The notes under the pieces were generated by a model. It saw only the letters and a program-made list of their open reading frames with translations. It made no database searches and was not told the DNA's origin. Shown here in pieces: positions 44,830 through 53,477 of a stretch of DNA of 64,000 nucleotides (the stretch's first letter is position 1; each line of letters starts with the position of its first letter). The position numbers and the translations under genes are program-made. The stretch comes from JABMOV01 sp964344305. Its GTDB lineage: Bacteria > Fidelibacterota > Marinisomatia > Marinisomatales > JABMOV01. The stretch lies in NCBI GenBank assembly GCA_964344305.1, contig CAYFMT010000001.1, forward strand, positions 124,001 to 188,000, read 5' to 3'.

Positions 44830-47088
44830 TTATTGATCCAGACTGTCCGTTCGTGTTGTATCAGCCGGGAGGGATGGCATTAACGTGTCCGAAGTGGTAA
44901 CAGTCGTATCCATCATCACAGAAATCGTATCAGCGTCCAGTTTGAGGCTATCCAGCATTACCGGAGCAACAGACTCCACCACAGCTGAATCTGTGGGCAC
45001 CACCGTAGAGTCCGGAGTCTCAATTTCCATCATATCTCTTACGGGAAGCGGTGTAACAGGGGCCGTGTAAAGAGGAGGTTCTTCCGAGTCATGGGACATG
45101 CGTGTCCTGAGCATCTGCGGAAAGAAATCCCCTGAAAAGTCAATATGGATTATGATCTTTTTGGATTGATTTTCTTTTACCTTTACTTCACCGCGAATTT
45201 CAGCCAGGGCACCCTCATCCATGTAAAGACTGAGCCAGTGGGTTGGATCCATAGGGCTCATCATCATGACAGATGAATTCAGAATATTGGTTTGAACATC
45301 TTCTTCAAAGGAAAAAACCAGGGATTGTCTTGATGAATCCATTTTCATTGATGCCGGAAATCCTTCAAAGAAATATTCCGGATAGTTGTAGAGGGCTTCA
45401 TCCCAGGCTTCAGGATGGAAAGACTGCTGTACCGTATCCAGTTCAGGTGCAGCAGACATATACATGATGTTACTTTCCAGGTCATGAATGATGGTGAGTG
45501 TAGACCCGGAATCTTGTGTGGTGTCACTTGCATAATACCTGAAATGAACCTCCGTATCTGTCTCAATCCGATTCAGGTCTGCAATAATATCATGCCCAAC
45601 CAGCTTCATGCCGGTTCCAGGTATTTCTTTTGATTCATGAACCATGATTCCAAAAGGAGAAATTCCTTCAAACCTGAATCGATCACTTTCCAGAGCCGAG
45701 GGAACTGTCACGATCAGGGAAAACATCCTTGGGGGCTCCATTTCGAAAACGGCAGAATCCGGATAATCCATTGTGACAGAAATGGTGTCTTCAACCAGAA
45801 GTGCAAACACGGTTTCAACTTCTTCCAGTTCTGGTACCACCTGGTGGCGGGTTCCATTTTCATCTTCAAACTGTGTGACAGTTTCTCCGAGACGAAATTC
45901 CTGCCTGTATGCGAAAAGATGAGAACCAATGTCCTGTCTGTCTGGTGACCAGGATATAGTTTGGGCTGGGAGATCAAGGGTGGCACCTGCCGGCGGTGTG
46001 GATAACCAGGTAAAACTGTAAAAAGATTTCCCCGAATCCGGTGCAATACTGGTGGTGAATGTGCTTCCAATTTTTACTGTGTCACTGTATTGAATCTCGA
46101 AGGATGGAGGTGTCATCTCGGGCTCTATCTCAGGCTCCTCATCCTGTTGTGGACGTTGATAATTGGATAAGATGGAGAACAGTGACGATGGTGATCCGGG
46201 CCAGTGGAAGGGATTAAATGTTTCGTTCAGTCTGAGTTCGAATTCATTGCCATCCCAGGAAAGCGAATAGACTTCCCCGGTCTTAAATGGAATGAGAAGA
46301 CTTTCATTCCCCATCTCATCCACAGCATGAGTTACACCAGGACCAATAACCTGTTTTGCATTTGAAAGAACCAGGACATCTTCGAAAATCACCTCTGGAT
46401 TTCCGAGCAAAAACACTGCCGTTTTTAGGAGATTGGATTCAAGGCTGAACAGCAGAATAAAATGTTGATCTTCTACCTGTAGGCCCTGGGCAAATACCTG
46501 GCCATATCCGCTTGAAATCAATCCGGACCTGTAATGCTGAACATTATCAACTGCACCTTCAACACCGTTTGTATGAACGCTGAACGTAACGGCCTGTCGG
46601 TCAGGAGTTCCTTCACCCATTACAGCAAAGGTCTGGCCATTTTCTGACAAAAGATCAAGAAGGGTGGAGCGTGTTCTGCCAGTACCATTCAATGATTCTG
46701 ATACTGTGGCCGGTTCCAGTGAGAAGGTATTTCCATCTGATATGAAAATGAATAACCAGGGCTCTTTTTTATCCTTTTCACCATAGATGGATCGGCTGAC
46801 AGCCACGATATCCTGAAACCCATCCCCATTGATATCCGATAGTTTTACATCGGTAATGCGAGATGAGTTTTCTGGCGCATAGGACCATGACCAGAGCGTC
46901 TCCAGGGAAGTCTCTCCCATTTCTGCATAGGACAGTGTGGAGTCTCCAGGCATTGGAGACCAAATAAGAAATTCCTGTTTACCATCTCCATCCTGATCCA
47001 ATCCACCTTCAATATATACATCACGTGCATGAAGATTATGGATTGTAAACAGGATTAGAAGAGAAAGGAAGACACCATGGAATTTCAT
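44830..47088 (-). CDS. FG-GAP/Ig-repeat protein, shorter paralogue of the giant protein
   Basis: 752 residues from the ATG at 47088 (signal peptide MKFHGVFLSLLILFTIHNLHA); an ATG at 47121 would add eleven residues. It begins with FG-GAP-like blades (GGLDQDGDGKQEFLIW, DINGDGFQDIVAV). The segment SGKSFYSFTWLSTPPAGATLDLPAQ through YRQEFRLGETVTQ aligns with GELFYSFRWLQPPPKGMFFHYDTK through YHVEMRIGETVEE of the neighbour, showing common ancestry. The C-terminal 90 residues are rich in Thr, Ser, Pro, Asp and Val with no anchor. No T9SS sorting domain. First gene of the pair, so the two products probably act together. Confidence 0.7.
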   Translation of the reverse strand: MKFHGVFLSLLILFTIHNLHARDVYIEGGLDQDGDGKQEFLIWSPMPGDSTLSYAEMGETSLETLWSWSYAPENSSRITDVKLSDINGDGFQDIVAVSRSIYGEKDKKEPWLFIFISDGNTFSLEPATVSESLNGTGRTRSTLLDLLSENGQTFAVMGEGTPDRQAVTFSVHTNGVEGAVDNVQHYRSGLISSGYGQVFAQGLQVEDQHFILLFSLESNLLKTAVFLLGNPEVIFEDVLVLSNAKQVIGPGVTHAVDEMGNESLLIPFKTGEVYSLSWDGNEFELRLNETFNPFHWPGSPSSLFSILSNYQRPQQDEEPEIEPEMTPPSFEIQYSDTVKIGSTFTTSIAPDSGKSFYSFTWLSTPPAGATLDLPAQTISWSPDRQDIGSHLFAYRQEFRLGETVTQFEDENGTRHQVVPELEEVETVFALLVEDTISVTMDYPDSAVFEMEPPRMFSLIVTVPSALESDRFRFEGISPFGIMVHESKEIPGTGMKLVGHDIIADLNRIETDTEVHFRYYASDTTQDSGSTLTIIHDLESNIMYMSAAPELDTVQQSFHPEAWDEALYNYPEYFFEGFPASMKMDSSRQSLVFSFEEDVQTNILNSSVMMMSPMDPTHWLSLYMDEGALAEIRGEVKVKENQSKKIIIHIDFSGDFFPQMLRTRMSHDSEEPPLYTAPVTPLPVRDMMEIETPDSTVVPTDSAVVESVAPVMLDSLKLDADTISVMMDTTVTTSDTLMPSLPADTTRTDSLDQ

Positions 47089-47254
47089 GAAATTCTTGGT
47101 TTGAAAAGCTGTGTTTCTCATAGATTGTGCCCGAGCAAACCGACTTGTTTACCCGTTCCCTTACCTCCAACTTTACGTAAATATAGGTTTACCATCTTCA
47201 ATTATACAAGGAAAAGACCGAAGAGAAAACAGGGATTTTCATCCGCCTGAGCAT

Positions 47255-47269
47255 ACTTACAGTGTAAGT
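47255..47269. repeat. Short inverted repeat upstream of trpR
   Basis: ACTTACA (47255-47261) and TGTAAGT (47263-47269) are perfect inverted copies with one central base. Possibly a binding site; it is about 230 bp upstream of the operator and of unknown relevance. Confidence 0.3.
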
Positions 47270-47283
47270 GTGTGTGCAGAACC

Positions 47284-47327
47284 CCCGCCCGCAGGGGATG
47301 GATTGAAAAGCCTTCCCCTGCGGCGGG
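47284..47327. repeat. GC-rich 14-bp stem-loop of unknown origin
   Basis: The left arm CCCGCCCGCAGGGGA (47284-47298) pairs with TCCCCTGCGGCGGG (47314-47327) with a single bulged C and a 15-nt loop. Its GC content is far above the surroundings. It could be a REP-like or small mobile remnant, a terminator for the FG-GAP side, or a structured RNA element. I see no second copy in the window. Confidence 0.55.
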
Positions 47328-47477
47328 ATGGTTCCCTTCACGATTGGCGAAGACGAGCTTACGTCACGCAAGCGGATCCTAATGACACCACGGGTTTACC
47401 CAGAGGCTCCATTAACACATCGCTCAGGTATAGTGAATTGATAAAATGGATCCAATATTCGCTCCACAAAAAAACAG

Positions 47478-47505
47478 TTGCAAAGGCGCGGTGCTAGTGT
47501 ACTAA
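47478..47505 (+). promoter_or_regulatory. Candidate trp operon promoter
   Basis: TTGCAA (47478-47483) and TACTAA (47500-47505) are 16 bp apart. The -10 box lies inside the left half of the operator palindrome, which would let bound TrpR block RNA polymerase. The leader would be only about 20 nt and has no strong ribosome site. Confidence 0.45.
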
Positions 47506-47518
47506 CTTACTAGTACAC
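47497..47518. promoter_or_regulatory. Predicted TrpR operator
   Basis: Arms GTGTACTA (47497-47504) and TAGTACAC (47511-47518) are perfect inverted repeats around 6 bp. The central 18 bp, GTACTAACTTACTAGTAC (47499-47516), match GTACTAGTTAACTAGTAC, the enterobacterial trp operator consensus as I recall it, at 15 of 18 positions, including both CTAG-side recognition halves. It ends 15 bp before the trpR start codon and overlaps the candidate -10 box. Confidence 0.85.
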
Positions 47519-47533
47519 AATTACACGCTCGAA

Positions 47534-47809
47534 ATGAAACTGGAACGAAAACTAAACAAAGCAATAGCGCTGATTGATTCAGAGTCCCTGGCAGGAGAAT
47601 TTCTTGAAAACATCCTTACTCCCGTCGAACGAGAAGAAATATCCAGACGGTTGGAAATATTCACACTGCTCCAGAATGGAATGCCCCAAAGGGCCATTGC
47701 AGAAAAGTTGAATGTAAGCATTGCCACAGTTACCAGGGGTTCTCGTGAATTAAAATATGGTAATCATGGTATCCAACGGGTACTTCGATTATTAGAAAAG
47801 ACAAAATGA
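47534..47809 (+). CDS. trpR: Trp operon repressor, TrpR family
   Basis: 91 residues, shorter than E. coli TrpR (108) mainly at the N-terminus. LENILTPVEREEISRRLEIFTLLQNGMPQRAIAEKLNVSIATVTRGSRELKYG aligns through the core, with the helix-turn-helix at about 51-71 and the diagnostic I-A-T-x-T-R-G-S. Tryptophan-bound TrpR represses its operon. Its place as first gene, just behind a matching operator, predicts autoregulation of the whole trp operon. The end KYGNHGIQ resembles the related YerC/TrpR-like group, so it may be intermediate. trpE follows after 1 bp. Confidence 0.9.
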   Translation: MKLERKLNKAIALIDSESLAGEFLENILTPVEREEISRRLEIFTLLQNGMPQRAIAEKLNVSIATVTRGSRELKYGNHGIQRVLRLLEKTK

Positions 47810-47810
47810 C

Positions 47811-49313
47811 ATGATAGGGTTTAAAGATATTTCTCCAGATATCATTGAGGGGATAAAGGAAATTCCATACATACCTGTTCATGAGGTGTTTTCAAAACTG
47901 TATGTTAAACACAAATACAAATTCATTTTCGAATCCAAGGATGTATCCGATGTCTATGGGCGCCTAAGCCTCATTGGTGTAAACCCGGTTCTGGAAATCA
48001 ACGGGAAAGATGACAGCTTTTCCATCCAATTGTTGAATGAAAGAGGGCAAGATTACGTTCAGTGGATATCTAATGATAACGACAACATTGTGGATGAAAT
48101 TCTTATTGATGAATCCACTATCAAAGGTATAATCAAAAAGGATAAGACTCCCATGGAGGAAAGGGAGCGGTCAACCCGTAAAAACATCGCTCAGATACTT
48201 CGGCAAATGATCGACAAAAACAGGATTCCGCAACGAGCACAGCTTGGTCTGTATGGCGCATTCAGTTATGATTTCATTCGTTTGTTTGAAGATATCCCGG
48301 ATCTATTACCGGAAAATGATATTAGTGATTTCAGGCTGTTTCTCTACGACACATTTACTTATTTTGACCACCTGAAAGAGCGTGCAGAGATCATTGTCTA
48401 TCGTAATTCTGTCACTCAGGTGCAAACGGCCATTAATGCCATGGAAAAAGAGCTGGAAAACAGCGAGACGAACCAGCCGGGTTATTCAATTCAGCAGGCA
48501 TCATTTTCACTGGAGAAAAAAGACTATGTCGATCTTGTAAACACGGCAAAAGAATATGCGCGAAAGGGAGACTTGTTTGAAGTGGTATTTGCCAATACCC
48601 TAACAGCAGATTTCTCAGGTGATCCCTATGGATTGTACTTAATCTATCGAGAAGTGAATCCGTCTCCATACCTCTTTTATTTTGATTTTGGTGATGAATC
48701 CCTGGTGGGTGCTTCACCGGAAATGATGGTCCGGGTGGAAAACAATATAGCACACCTGCGTCCCATTTCCGGAACCGTCCCACGGGGTCAGGACCCAATA
48801 GAGGATCATGAAAACATGCTGGGGCTTCTTTCGCATCCCAAGGAACGGGCAGAGCTGGATATGCTCATTGACCTGGGGAGAAATGATCTGAGCCGAATAT
48901 GCAAACCTGGATTAAAGATCAAGGATTATCGCTTTGTGGAAAAATATTCCCATGTGATGCACACAGTGACGCACCTTTCTGGTGAATTAAAAGAGGGTTT
49001 TACGGCACTGGATGCGCTTATATCCTGTTCAAATGCCGGGACACTGACCGGTGCACCAAAAGTAGCGGCAATGACTGCCATCGAAAAGCACGAAACCCAA
49101 CGCCGGGGCTACTATGGTGGCAGCATTGGATACCTGACGTTTTCTGGGGAAATGGATACAGGGATCATTATTCGTACGGCACATATCAAAAATGGGAAAA
49201 TGTCCTATAAAGCAGGTGCCACACTTCTGTACGATTCTGATCCTGAAAAAGAATATGAGGAAACTCTCCATAAATCAAATGCATTCCTGAAAACATTTTC
49301 ACACAGCCATTAA
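47811..49313 (+). CDS. trpE: Anthranilate synthase component I
   Basis: 500 residues converting chorismate and ammonia to anthranilate with TrpG. The N-terminal tryptophan-feedback motif is visible as FIFESKDVSDVYGRLSLIGVNP (L-x-E-S region). The chorismate-binding core includes LRPISGTVPRGQDP, HPKERAELDMLIDLGRNDL and GTLTGAPKVAAMTAIEKHE, ending GYYGGSIGYL. The order trpR-trpE-trpG implies direct operator control. It starts 1 bp after the trpR stop. Confidence 0.95.
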   Translation: MIGFKDISPDIIEGIKEIPYIPVHEVFSKLYVKHKYKFIFESKDVSDVYGRLSLIGVNPVLEINGKDDSFSIQLLNERGQDYVQWISNDNDNIVDEILIDESTIKGIIKKDKTPMEERERSTRKNIAQILRQMIDKNRIPQRAQLGLYGAFSYDFIRLFEDIPDLLPENDISDFRLFLYDTFTYFDHLKERAEIIVYRNSVTQVQTAINAMEKELENSETNQPGYSIQQASFSLEKKDYVDLVNTAKEYARKGDLFEVVFANTLTADFSGDPYGLYLIYREVNPSPYLFYFDFGDESLVGASPEMMVRVENNIAHLRPISGTVPRGQDPIEDHENMLGLLSHPKERAELDMLIDLGRNDLSRICKPGLKIKDYRFVEKYSHVMHTVTHLSGELKEGFTALDALISCSNAGTLTGAPKVAAMTAIEKHETQRRGYYGGSIGYLTFSGEMDTGIIIRTAHIKNGKMSYKAGATLLYDSDPEKEYEETLHKSNAFLKTFSHSH

Positions 49314-49315
49314 CC

Positions 49316-49885
49316 ATGTCGCATATCCTAATCATAGATAATTTTGATTCATTCACATTCAATCTGGTGGATTATTTTGAATTATTGGGATGCAAAACAA
49401 CGGTTTTTAGAAACACAATTTCACCCGGTCTTCTGTCAGATATTGATCCGGATATAATGGTTGTTTCCCCGGGCCCTTCAGTTCCTTCCAATGCGGGGAA
49501 CCTAATGAGTATCATCGCACAATATGAAACCAATTTTCCTATCTTTGGGGTTTGTCTTGGACATGAAGCACTGATTGAACACTTTGGGGGTTCTCTAAAA
49601 TACTGTGAACCCGTGCATGGAAAACCATCGCCAGTAAAGCATGATGGACAAACCATTTTCACGGGTCTTCCACAGAACTTCAAGGCCGGTCGCTACCATT
49701 CATTAATTGGTGATAAAATACCGGACTGTTTTGAGATCACAGCCACCCATGAAGACATTGTGATGGGAATAAGGCACAGAACGCTCCCAATCGAGGCCGT
49801 CCAGTTTCATCCGGAATCTGTTCTCACCATGCAGGGGAACCACGGTTTAACAATGATAAAAAATCTGCTGAAGGCTTATGGATAA
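49316..49885 (+). CDS. trpG: Anthranilate synthase component II, glutamine amidotransferase
   Basis: 189 residues that release ammonia from glutamine for TrpE. The class I amidotransferase triad is visible: Cys80 in GVCLGHEAL, and His165 and Glu167 in VQFHPESVL. It opens MSHILIIDNFDSFTFNLVDYF, a TrpG/PabA signature. A PabA role in folate synthesis is often shared. It starts 2 bp after trpE. Confidence 0.95.
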   Translation: MSHILIIDNFDSFTFNLVDYFELLGCKTTVFRNTISPGLLSDIDPDIMVVSPGPSVPSNAGNLMSIIAQYETNFPIFGVCLGHEALIEHFGGSLKYCEPVHGKPSPVKHDGQTIFTGLPQNFKAGRYHSLIGDKIPDCFEITATHEDIVMGIRHRTLPIEAVQFHPESVLTMQGNHGLTMIKNLLKAYG

Positions 49886-49891
49886 CCCGAC

Positions 49892-51613
49892 ATGACGATT
49901 ACAGAATTTTTGGAAAAAACCATTTTGGAAGAATTATCTGTGGATGAGCAGGTTGCTTTTCTCTCAAACCACGAAGATGAGTCTGTGGCAGAACTGGGTG
50001 AGGCGGTACAGTTTCTGCAATCAAAGCGACCGGTACAGTTATCCATCACTGACGCCATAGATGTATGCGGAACGGGAGGTTCCGGACTATCCCGAATCAA
50101 CACATCCACCATTTCATCATTCCTGCTGGCATCGTTGGGCGTTCCAGTGGCCAAACACGGAAACAAGGCCGCCAGCGGCAGATTTGGGAGTTTTGATCTC
50201 CTTGAATCACTTGGAATTCATTTTTCAGAAAACCCGGTTGTGCTGGAATCAATGTACAGGGACACGAACCTTGTTTTTCTTTTTGCTCGATTATTCCATC
50301 CGATCATGAAGCATTTTGCTCCCGTACGTCAACAAATTGGAAAACCCACCTTCTTCAATATTTTGGGCCCCCTATTGAGCCCCGTGGATGTGACTCAGCA
50401 GGTCATTGGCACTGCATTTGAAGATAAGATGGTCACCATGGCTGAAGTCTGTAAGATGATTGGGAAAGAGCGAGTGTACATTGTGCGGGGAGAAGATGGG
50501 TTAGATGAAGTCTCCTTAACCGGTCGAACAGAAATTGTGGAGATGAACCATGGATCAATAGACCGCTATTTTATTGCTCCGGAGGATTTTGGTGTACAGA
50601 CCTGCACATTCCAGGACATTGAGGGAGGAGACGCGGCATTTAACACAAAAATAGTATGGGATATTCTGGACGGGAAATGCTCTTCGCGACACCGGGACCT
50701 TGTGCTTGTCAATACTGCACTGACTTTAAAAATGACAGACAGGGTACAAACATTGAAAGAAGGCATGGAGATGGCCGCCAATTCCATTGAATCTGGAAAA
50801 GCCGCTGAATTGTTACAACGTATCATCTGGTTGTCATCTACACCCGAAATACTGAGGGAAATCGCGGAAAACAAGAAGCATGAAATAGCAGTAAGAAAAC
50901 ATGCCGTATCAATAACAGAAATACAGAGGGACCTTGATCCCAGCAACCGATCATTTATAAAAGCACTGGAAAAAGAAGGAATCTCTTTAATTGCGGAGAT
51001 AAAAAGTGCATCCCCCAGCAGCGGACAAATTGCGAAAAAAGAAGTGGATCATGTCACGATCGCTCAATCCTATGAATCATCAGGTGCAAGCGCCATATCA
51101 GTTCTTACGGATGAACGATATTTCCATGGCAATCTCGACTGGATGAAAGATGTATCCATTCAGACAGAGACTATCCCGATACTTTGCAAGGATTTTATCC
51201 TGGATTCCTACCAGATCTATGAAGCCCGATCCCATGGCGCAGATGCCATCCTTCTCATTGCAGCCCTGTTGGACCAGGAAACGATGGAGGACTTTATTGA
51301 CATAGCAATATCCTTGGGTATGGATGCCCTTTGTGAAGTTCACAATGAGGAAGAACTTGCTCGAGTGCTTCAAACTTCTGCATCCATCATTGGAATAAAC
51401 AATCGTGATTTGAACACATTTGTGACGGACCTGGGGATAACGAACAGGCTGGCGGAGATCATCCCTGCCAATAAAATAATTGTGTCTGAAAGCGGAATTT
51501 CTTCCCGGGAGGATGTGGACCAATTGTCGCCACGAATTGATGCAATCCTTGTGGGAACAAGTATTATGAAAAGCAGCAACAGGGAAGCGTTAATTAAAAC
51601 ACTTTTGTCATGA
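49892..51613 (+). CDS. trpDC: Fused anthranilate phosphoribosyltransferase / indole-3-glycerol-phosphate synthase
   Basis: 573 residues containing two complete enzymes. Residues 1-314 are TrpD: DVCGTGGSGLSRINTST (58-74), VAKHGNKAASGRFGSFDLLESLGI and FFNILGPLLSP are the phosphoribosyl-pyrophosphate and anthranilate sites. Residues 318-573 are TrpC: AEIKSASPSSGQI with Glu369 and Lys371, LCKDFILDSYQI, INNRDLNTF and VSESGIS. The linker is only a few residues and TrpC keeps its own N-terminal helix. There is no internal stop. The two enzymes catalyse non-adjacent steps, since TrpF acts between them. Confidence 0.93.
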   Translation: MTITEFLEKTILEELSVDEQVAFLSNHEDESVAELGEAVQFLQSKRPVQLSITDAIDVCGTGGSGLSRINTSTISSFLLASLGVPVAKHGNKAASGRFGSFDLLESLGIHFSENPVVLESMYRDTNLVFLFARLFHPIMKHFAPVRQQIGKPTFFNILGPLLSPVDVTQQVIGTAFEDKMVTMAEVCKMIGKERVYIVRGEDGLDEVSLTGRTEIVEMNHGSIDRYFIAPEDFGVQTCTFQDIEGGDAAFNTKIVWDILDGKCSSRHRDLVLVNTALTLKMTDRVQTLKEGMEMAANSIESGKAAELLQRIIWLSSTPEILREIAENKKHEIAVRKHAVSITEIQRDLDPSNRSFIKALEKEGISLIAEIKSASPSSGQIAKKEVDHVTIAQSYESSGASAISVLTDERYFHGNLDWMKDVSIQTETIPILCKDFILDSYQIYEARSHGADAILLIAALLDQETMEDFIDIAISLGMDALCEVHNEEELARVLQTSASIIGINNRDLNTFVTDLGITNRLAEIIPANKIIVSESGISSREDVDQLSPRIDAILVGTSIMKSSNREALIKTLLS

Positions 51614-52221
51614 AGAAGATTTCGTTTAAGGCATGTGGAATTCGTAGCGTGGAACAGGCACTGTTCTGTGAGAAATTGGGTGTTGATTATATTGGACTCA
51701 ATTTTGTTCCAACAAGTAAGCGCCGAATTGATGCGGATCTAGGTAGAAAAATATCAACTGCAGTATCGACTGTGTCTGTAGTTGGTGTTTTCCAGGACCA
51801 ATCCCTTGAGGAGGTGGTGTCCATATCAGAACAGGTTGATCTTGATTATATCCAGTGTTCAGGAAGCGAACCGGTTGATTATATACAACAGTGTACGAAA
51901 CCTGTCTTGAAGTCCCTTGCCGTAAAAGAGCATTCAGATATTGCATCCATGGAAAAATTTAGAACCTGTACCCATGCGCTAATCATTGATGGACCAAGCC
52001 CCGGAAGCGGTAAAGGTTTCGACTGGTCGTTGTTGTCTGACGTGAACATTCCATTTTTTCTGGCCGGTGGTGTCCATCCCGGCAACGTAAGAGATGCTGT
52101 TTTAGCTGTGAATCCAGCAGGGATAGATGTGGCCAGTGGTATTGAGTCAGATGGGCAGGTCGATCCATCAAAAATAGAAGCCATTGTAGAACAGATTAAA
52201 CAGTTGGAAACAACTTTATGA
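51610..52221 (+). CDS. trpF: Phosphoribosylanthranilate isomerase
   Basis: 203 residues, a TIM barrel that converts phosphoribosylanthranilate to the carboxyphenylamino-deoxyribulose phosphate used by the TrpC domain. ISFKACGIRSVEQA carries the catalytic Cys in a K-x-C-G context. GVDYIGLNFVPTSKRRI, the catalytic Asp in IDGPSPGSGKGFDW and FLAGGVHPGNV are family signatures. It overlaps trpDC by 4 bp (ATGA). Confidence 0.93.
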   Translation: MKKISFKACGIRSVEQALFCEKLGVDYIGLNFVPTSKRRIDADLGRKISTAVSTVSVVGVFQDQSLEEVVSISEQVDLDYIQCSGSEPVDYIQQCTKPVLKSLAVKEHSDIASMEKFRTCTHALIIDGPSPGSGKGFDWSLLSDVNIPFFLAGGVHPGNVRDAVLAVNPAGIDVASGIESDGQVDPSKIEAIVEQIKQLETTL

Positions 52222-53477
52222 ATTCCCTGAAAGATTACATGCTGAATCCAACAGGCCATTTTGGCGAATATGGTGGCCGCTACACACCAGAGTTGCTGAC
52301 ACCCATTATGGAAGAGCTTGAATCTGCATTTTATGAGGCGATAAAAGATGCTACCTTCAAAAAAAGCCTGCTAGACCTCTATCAGAATTATTCGGGTCGG
52401 CCCACACCCCTTGTCTATTGTGAAAACCTTACAAGAGAGTTGGGCGGAGCAAAAATATTTTTGAAACAGGAAGGGTTGAACCATACAGGGGCTCACAAGA
52501 TCAATCACTGTCTTGGACAGATACTGCTGGCCAAGCGACTCCAGAAAAAACGTATTATTGCTGAGACAGGTGCTGGTCAGCATGGGCTTGCAACAGCCAC
52601 TGTAGCAGCAAAAATGGGGTTGGATTGCACTATTTACATGGGGGCCAGGGATTTAAAACGACAACGCCCCAATGTTTTCTGGATGGAGCAACTGGGGGCT
52701 ACTGTTATTCCCGTTACGAACGGAGGTCAAATTCTGAGGGATGCCATCAATGAAGCCTTACGGGATTTAATTCAACACCCACTGGATACCCACTATCTGC
52801 TGGGGACTGTTTGTGGACCGCACCCGTATCCGGTGATGAATACCTGGTTTCAAAAAATCGTAGGGGAGGAAGTTCAATATCAATCCGAAACCATTATTGG
52901 AAAGAAACCGGATATGCTTATAGCCTGTGTTGGAGGTGGCAGCAATGCCATGGGATTATTCCATGCATTTCTGGATGACTGGGATGTTTCAATGATTGCC
53001 GTTGAAGCAGGAGGTCGAGGTATTTCAGAGTCCGGTAATGCCTGCCATCATGCCGCCCGTTTTCAGACAGGCAGCACGGGCGTGGTTGAGGGATTTAAAT
53101 CCAAATTCCTCCAGGATGAACATGGACAGATAAAAGAAACCCATTCCATATCAGCGGGACTTGATTATTCAGGCGTGGGACCACAGCTGGCCTATCTTGT
53201 GGATACGGGCCGGGTCCAGTCAACATATGCCACAGATGAAGACGTATTGGCCGCTTATGAATCCCTGGCAAAACATGAAGGAATATTCGCAGCGCTGGAG
53301 TCGCTCCATGCCCTTGCGGAAGTCATGAAACTTGCTCCAACATTATCCTCAGACAAATCCATCGTGGTCAATTGTTCAGGTCGTGGCGATAAAGATCTGT
53401 TCATTGTAACGAAACACAGGGATAAAGAAAACTTCAATGCGTTTTTGAAGGATACACTGGATGACACCAGCGAATAA
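52218..53477 (+). CDS. trpB: Tryptophan synthase beta chain
   Basis: 419 residues, TrpB1 type. Lys94 in LNHTGAHKINHCLGQ is the pyridoxal-phosphate Schiff-base lysine. ETGAGQHGLATATVAAKMGLDCTIYMGA, the phosphate loop CVGGGSNAMGLF and the C-terminal NCSGRGDKDL are intact. It joins indole and serine to make tryptophan. It overlaps trpF by 4 bp and trpA by 17 bp. Confidence 0.97.
   Translation: MNSLKDYMLNPTGHFGEYGGRYTPELLTPIMEELESAFYEAIKDATFKKSLLDLYQNYSGRPTPLVYCENLTRELGGAKIFLKQEGLNHTGAHKINHCLGQILLAKRLQKKRIIAETGAGQHGLATATVAAKMGLDCTIYMGARDLKRQRPNVFWMEQLGATVIPVTNGGQILRDAINEALRDLIQHPLDTHYLLGTVCGPHPYPVMNTWFQKIVGEEVQYQSETIIGKKPDMLIACVGGGSNAMGLFHAFLDDWDVSMIAVEAGGRGISESGNACHHAARFQTGSTGVVEGFKSKFLQDEHGQIKETHSISAGLDYSGVGPQLAYLVDTGRVQSTYATDEDVLAAYESLAKHEGIFAALESLHALAEVMKLAPTLSSDKSIVVNCSGRGDKDLFIVTKHRDKENFNAFLKDTLDDTSE

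Larger units (their letters stand above)
47089..47533. other. Intergenic region holding the trp operon control elements
   Basis: 445 bases between the divergent FG-GAP pair and trpR. The trpR-proximal 60 bases hold the promoter and operator. Further upstream are a 15-bp inverted repeat (47255-47269) and a GC-rich hairpin (47284-47327) that stands out from the AT-rich surroundings. The 128-codon frame across 47111-47497 has no recognisable product and crosses these elements. No tRNA or leader peptide with Trp codons is seen. Confidence 0.55.

Noticed and set aside
41152..47088. T9SS cargo assignment for the FG-GAP/Ig proteins
   Set aside because: Neither protein ends in the Y-P-N-P ... G-x-Y sorting domain seen in the other two cargoes.
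47111..47497. 128-codon open frame upstream of trpR
   Set aside because: It crosses the GC-rich hairpin and the -35 box, has no recognisable domain and no ribosome site, and overlaps the N-terminal end of the FG-GAP gene region.
47261..47533. Trp attenuator with leader peptide
   Set aside because: I saw no short frame with tandem Trp codons and no terminator-antiterminator pair; the operator explains control.
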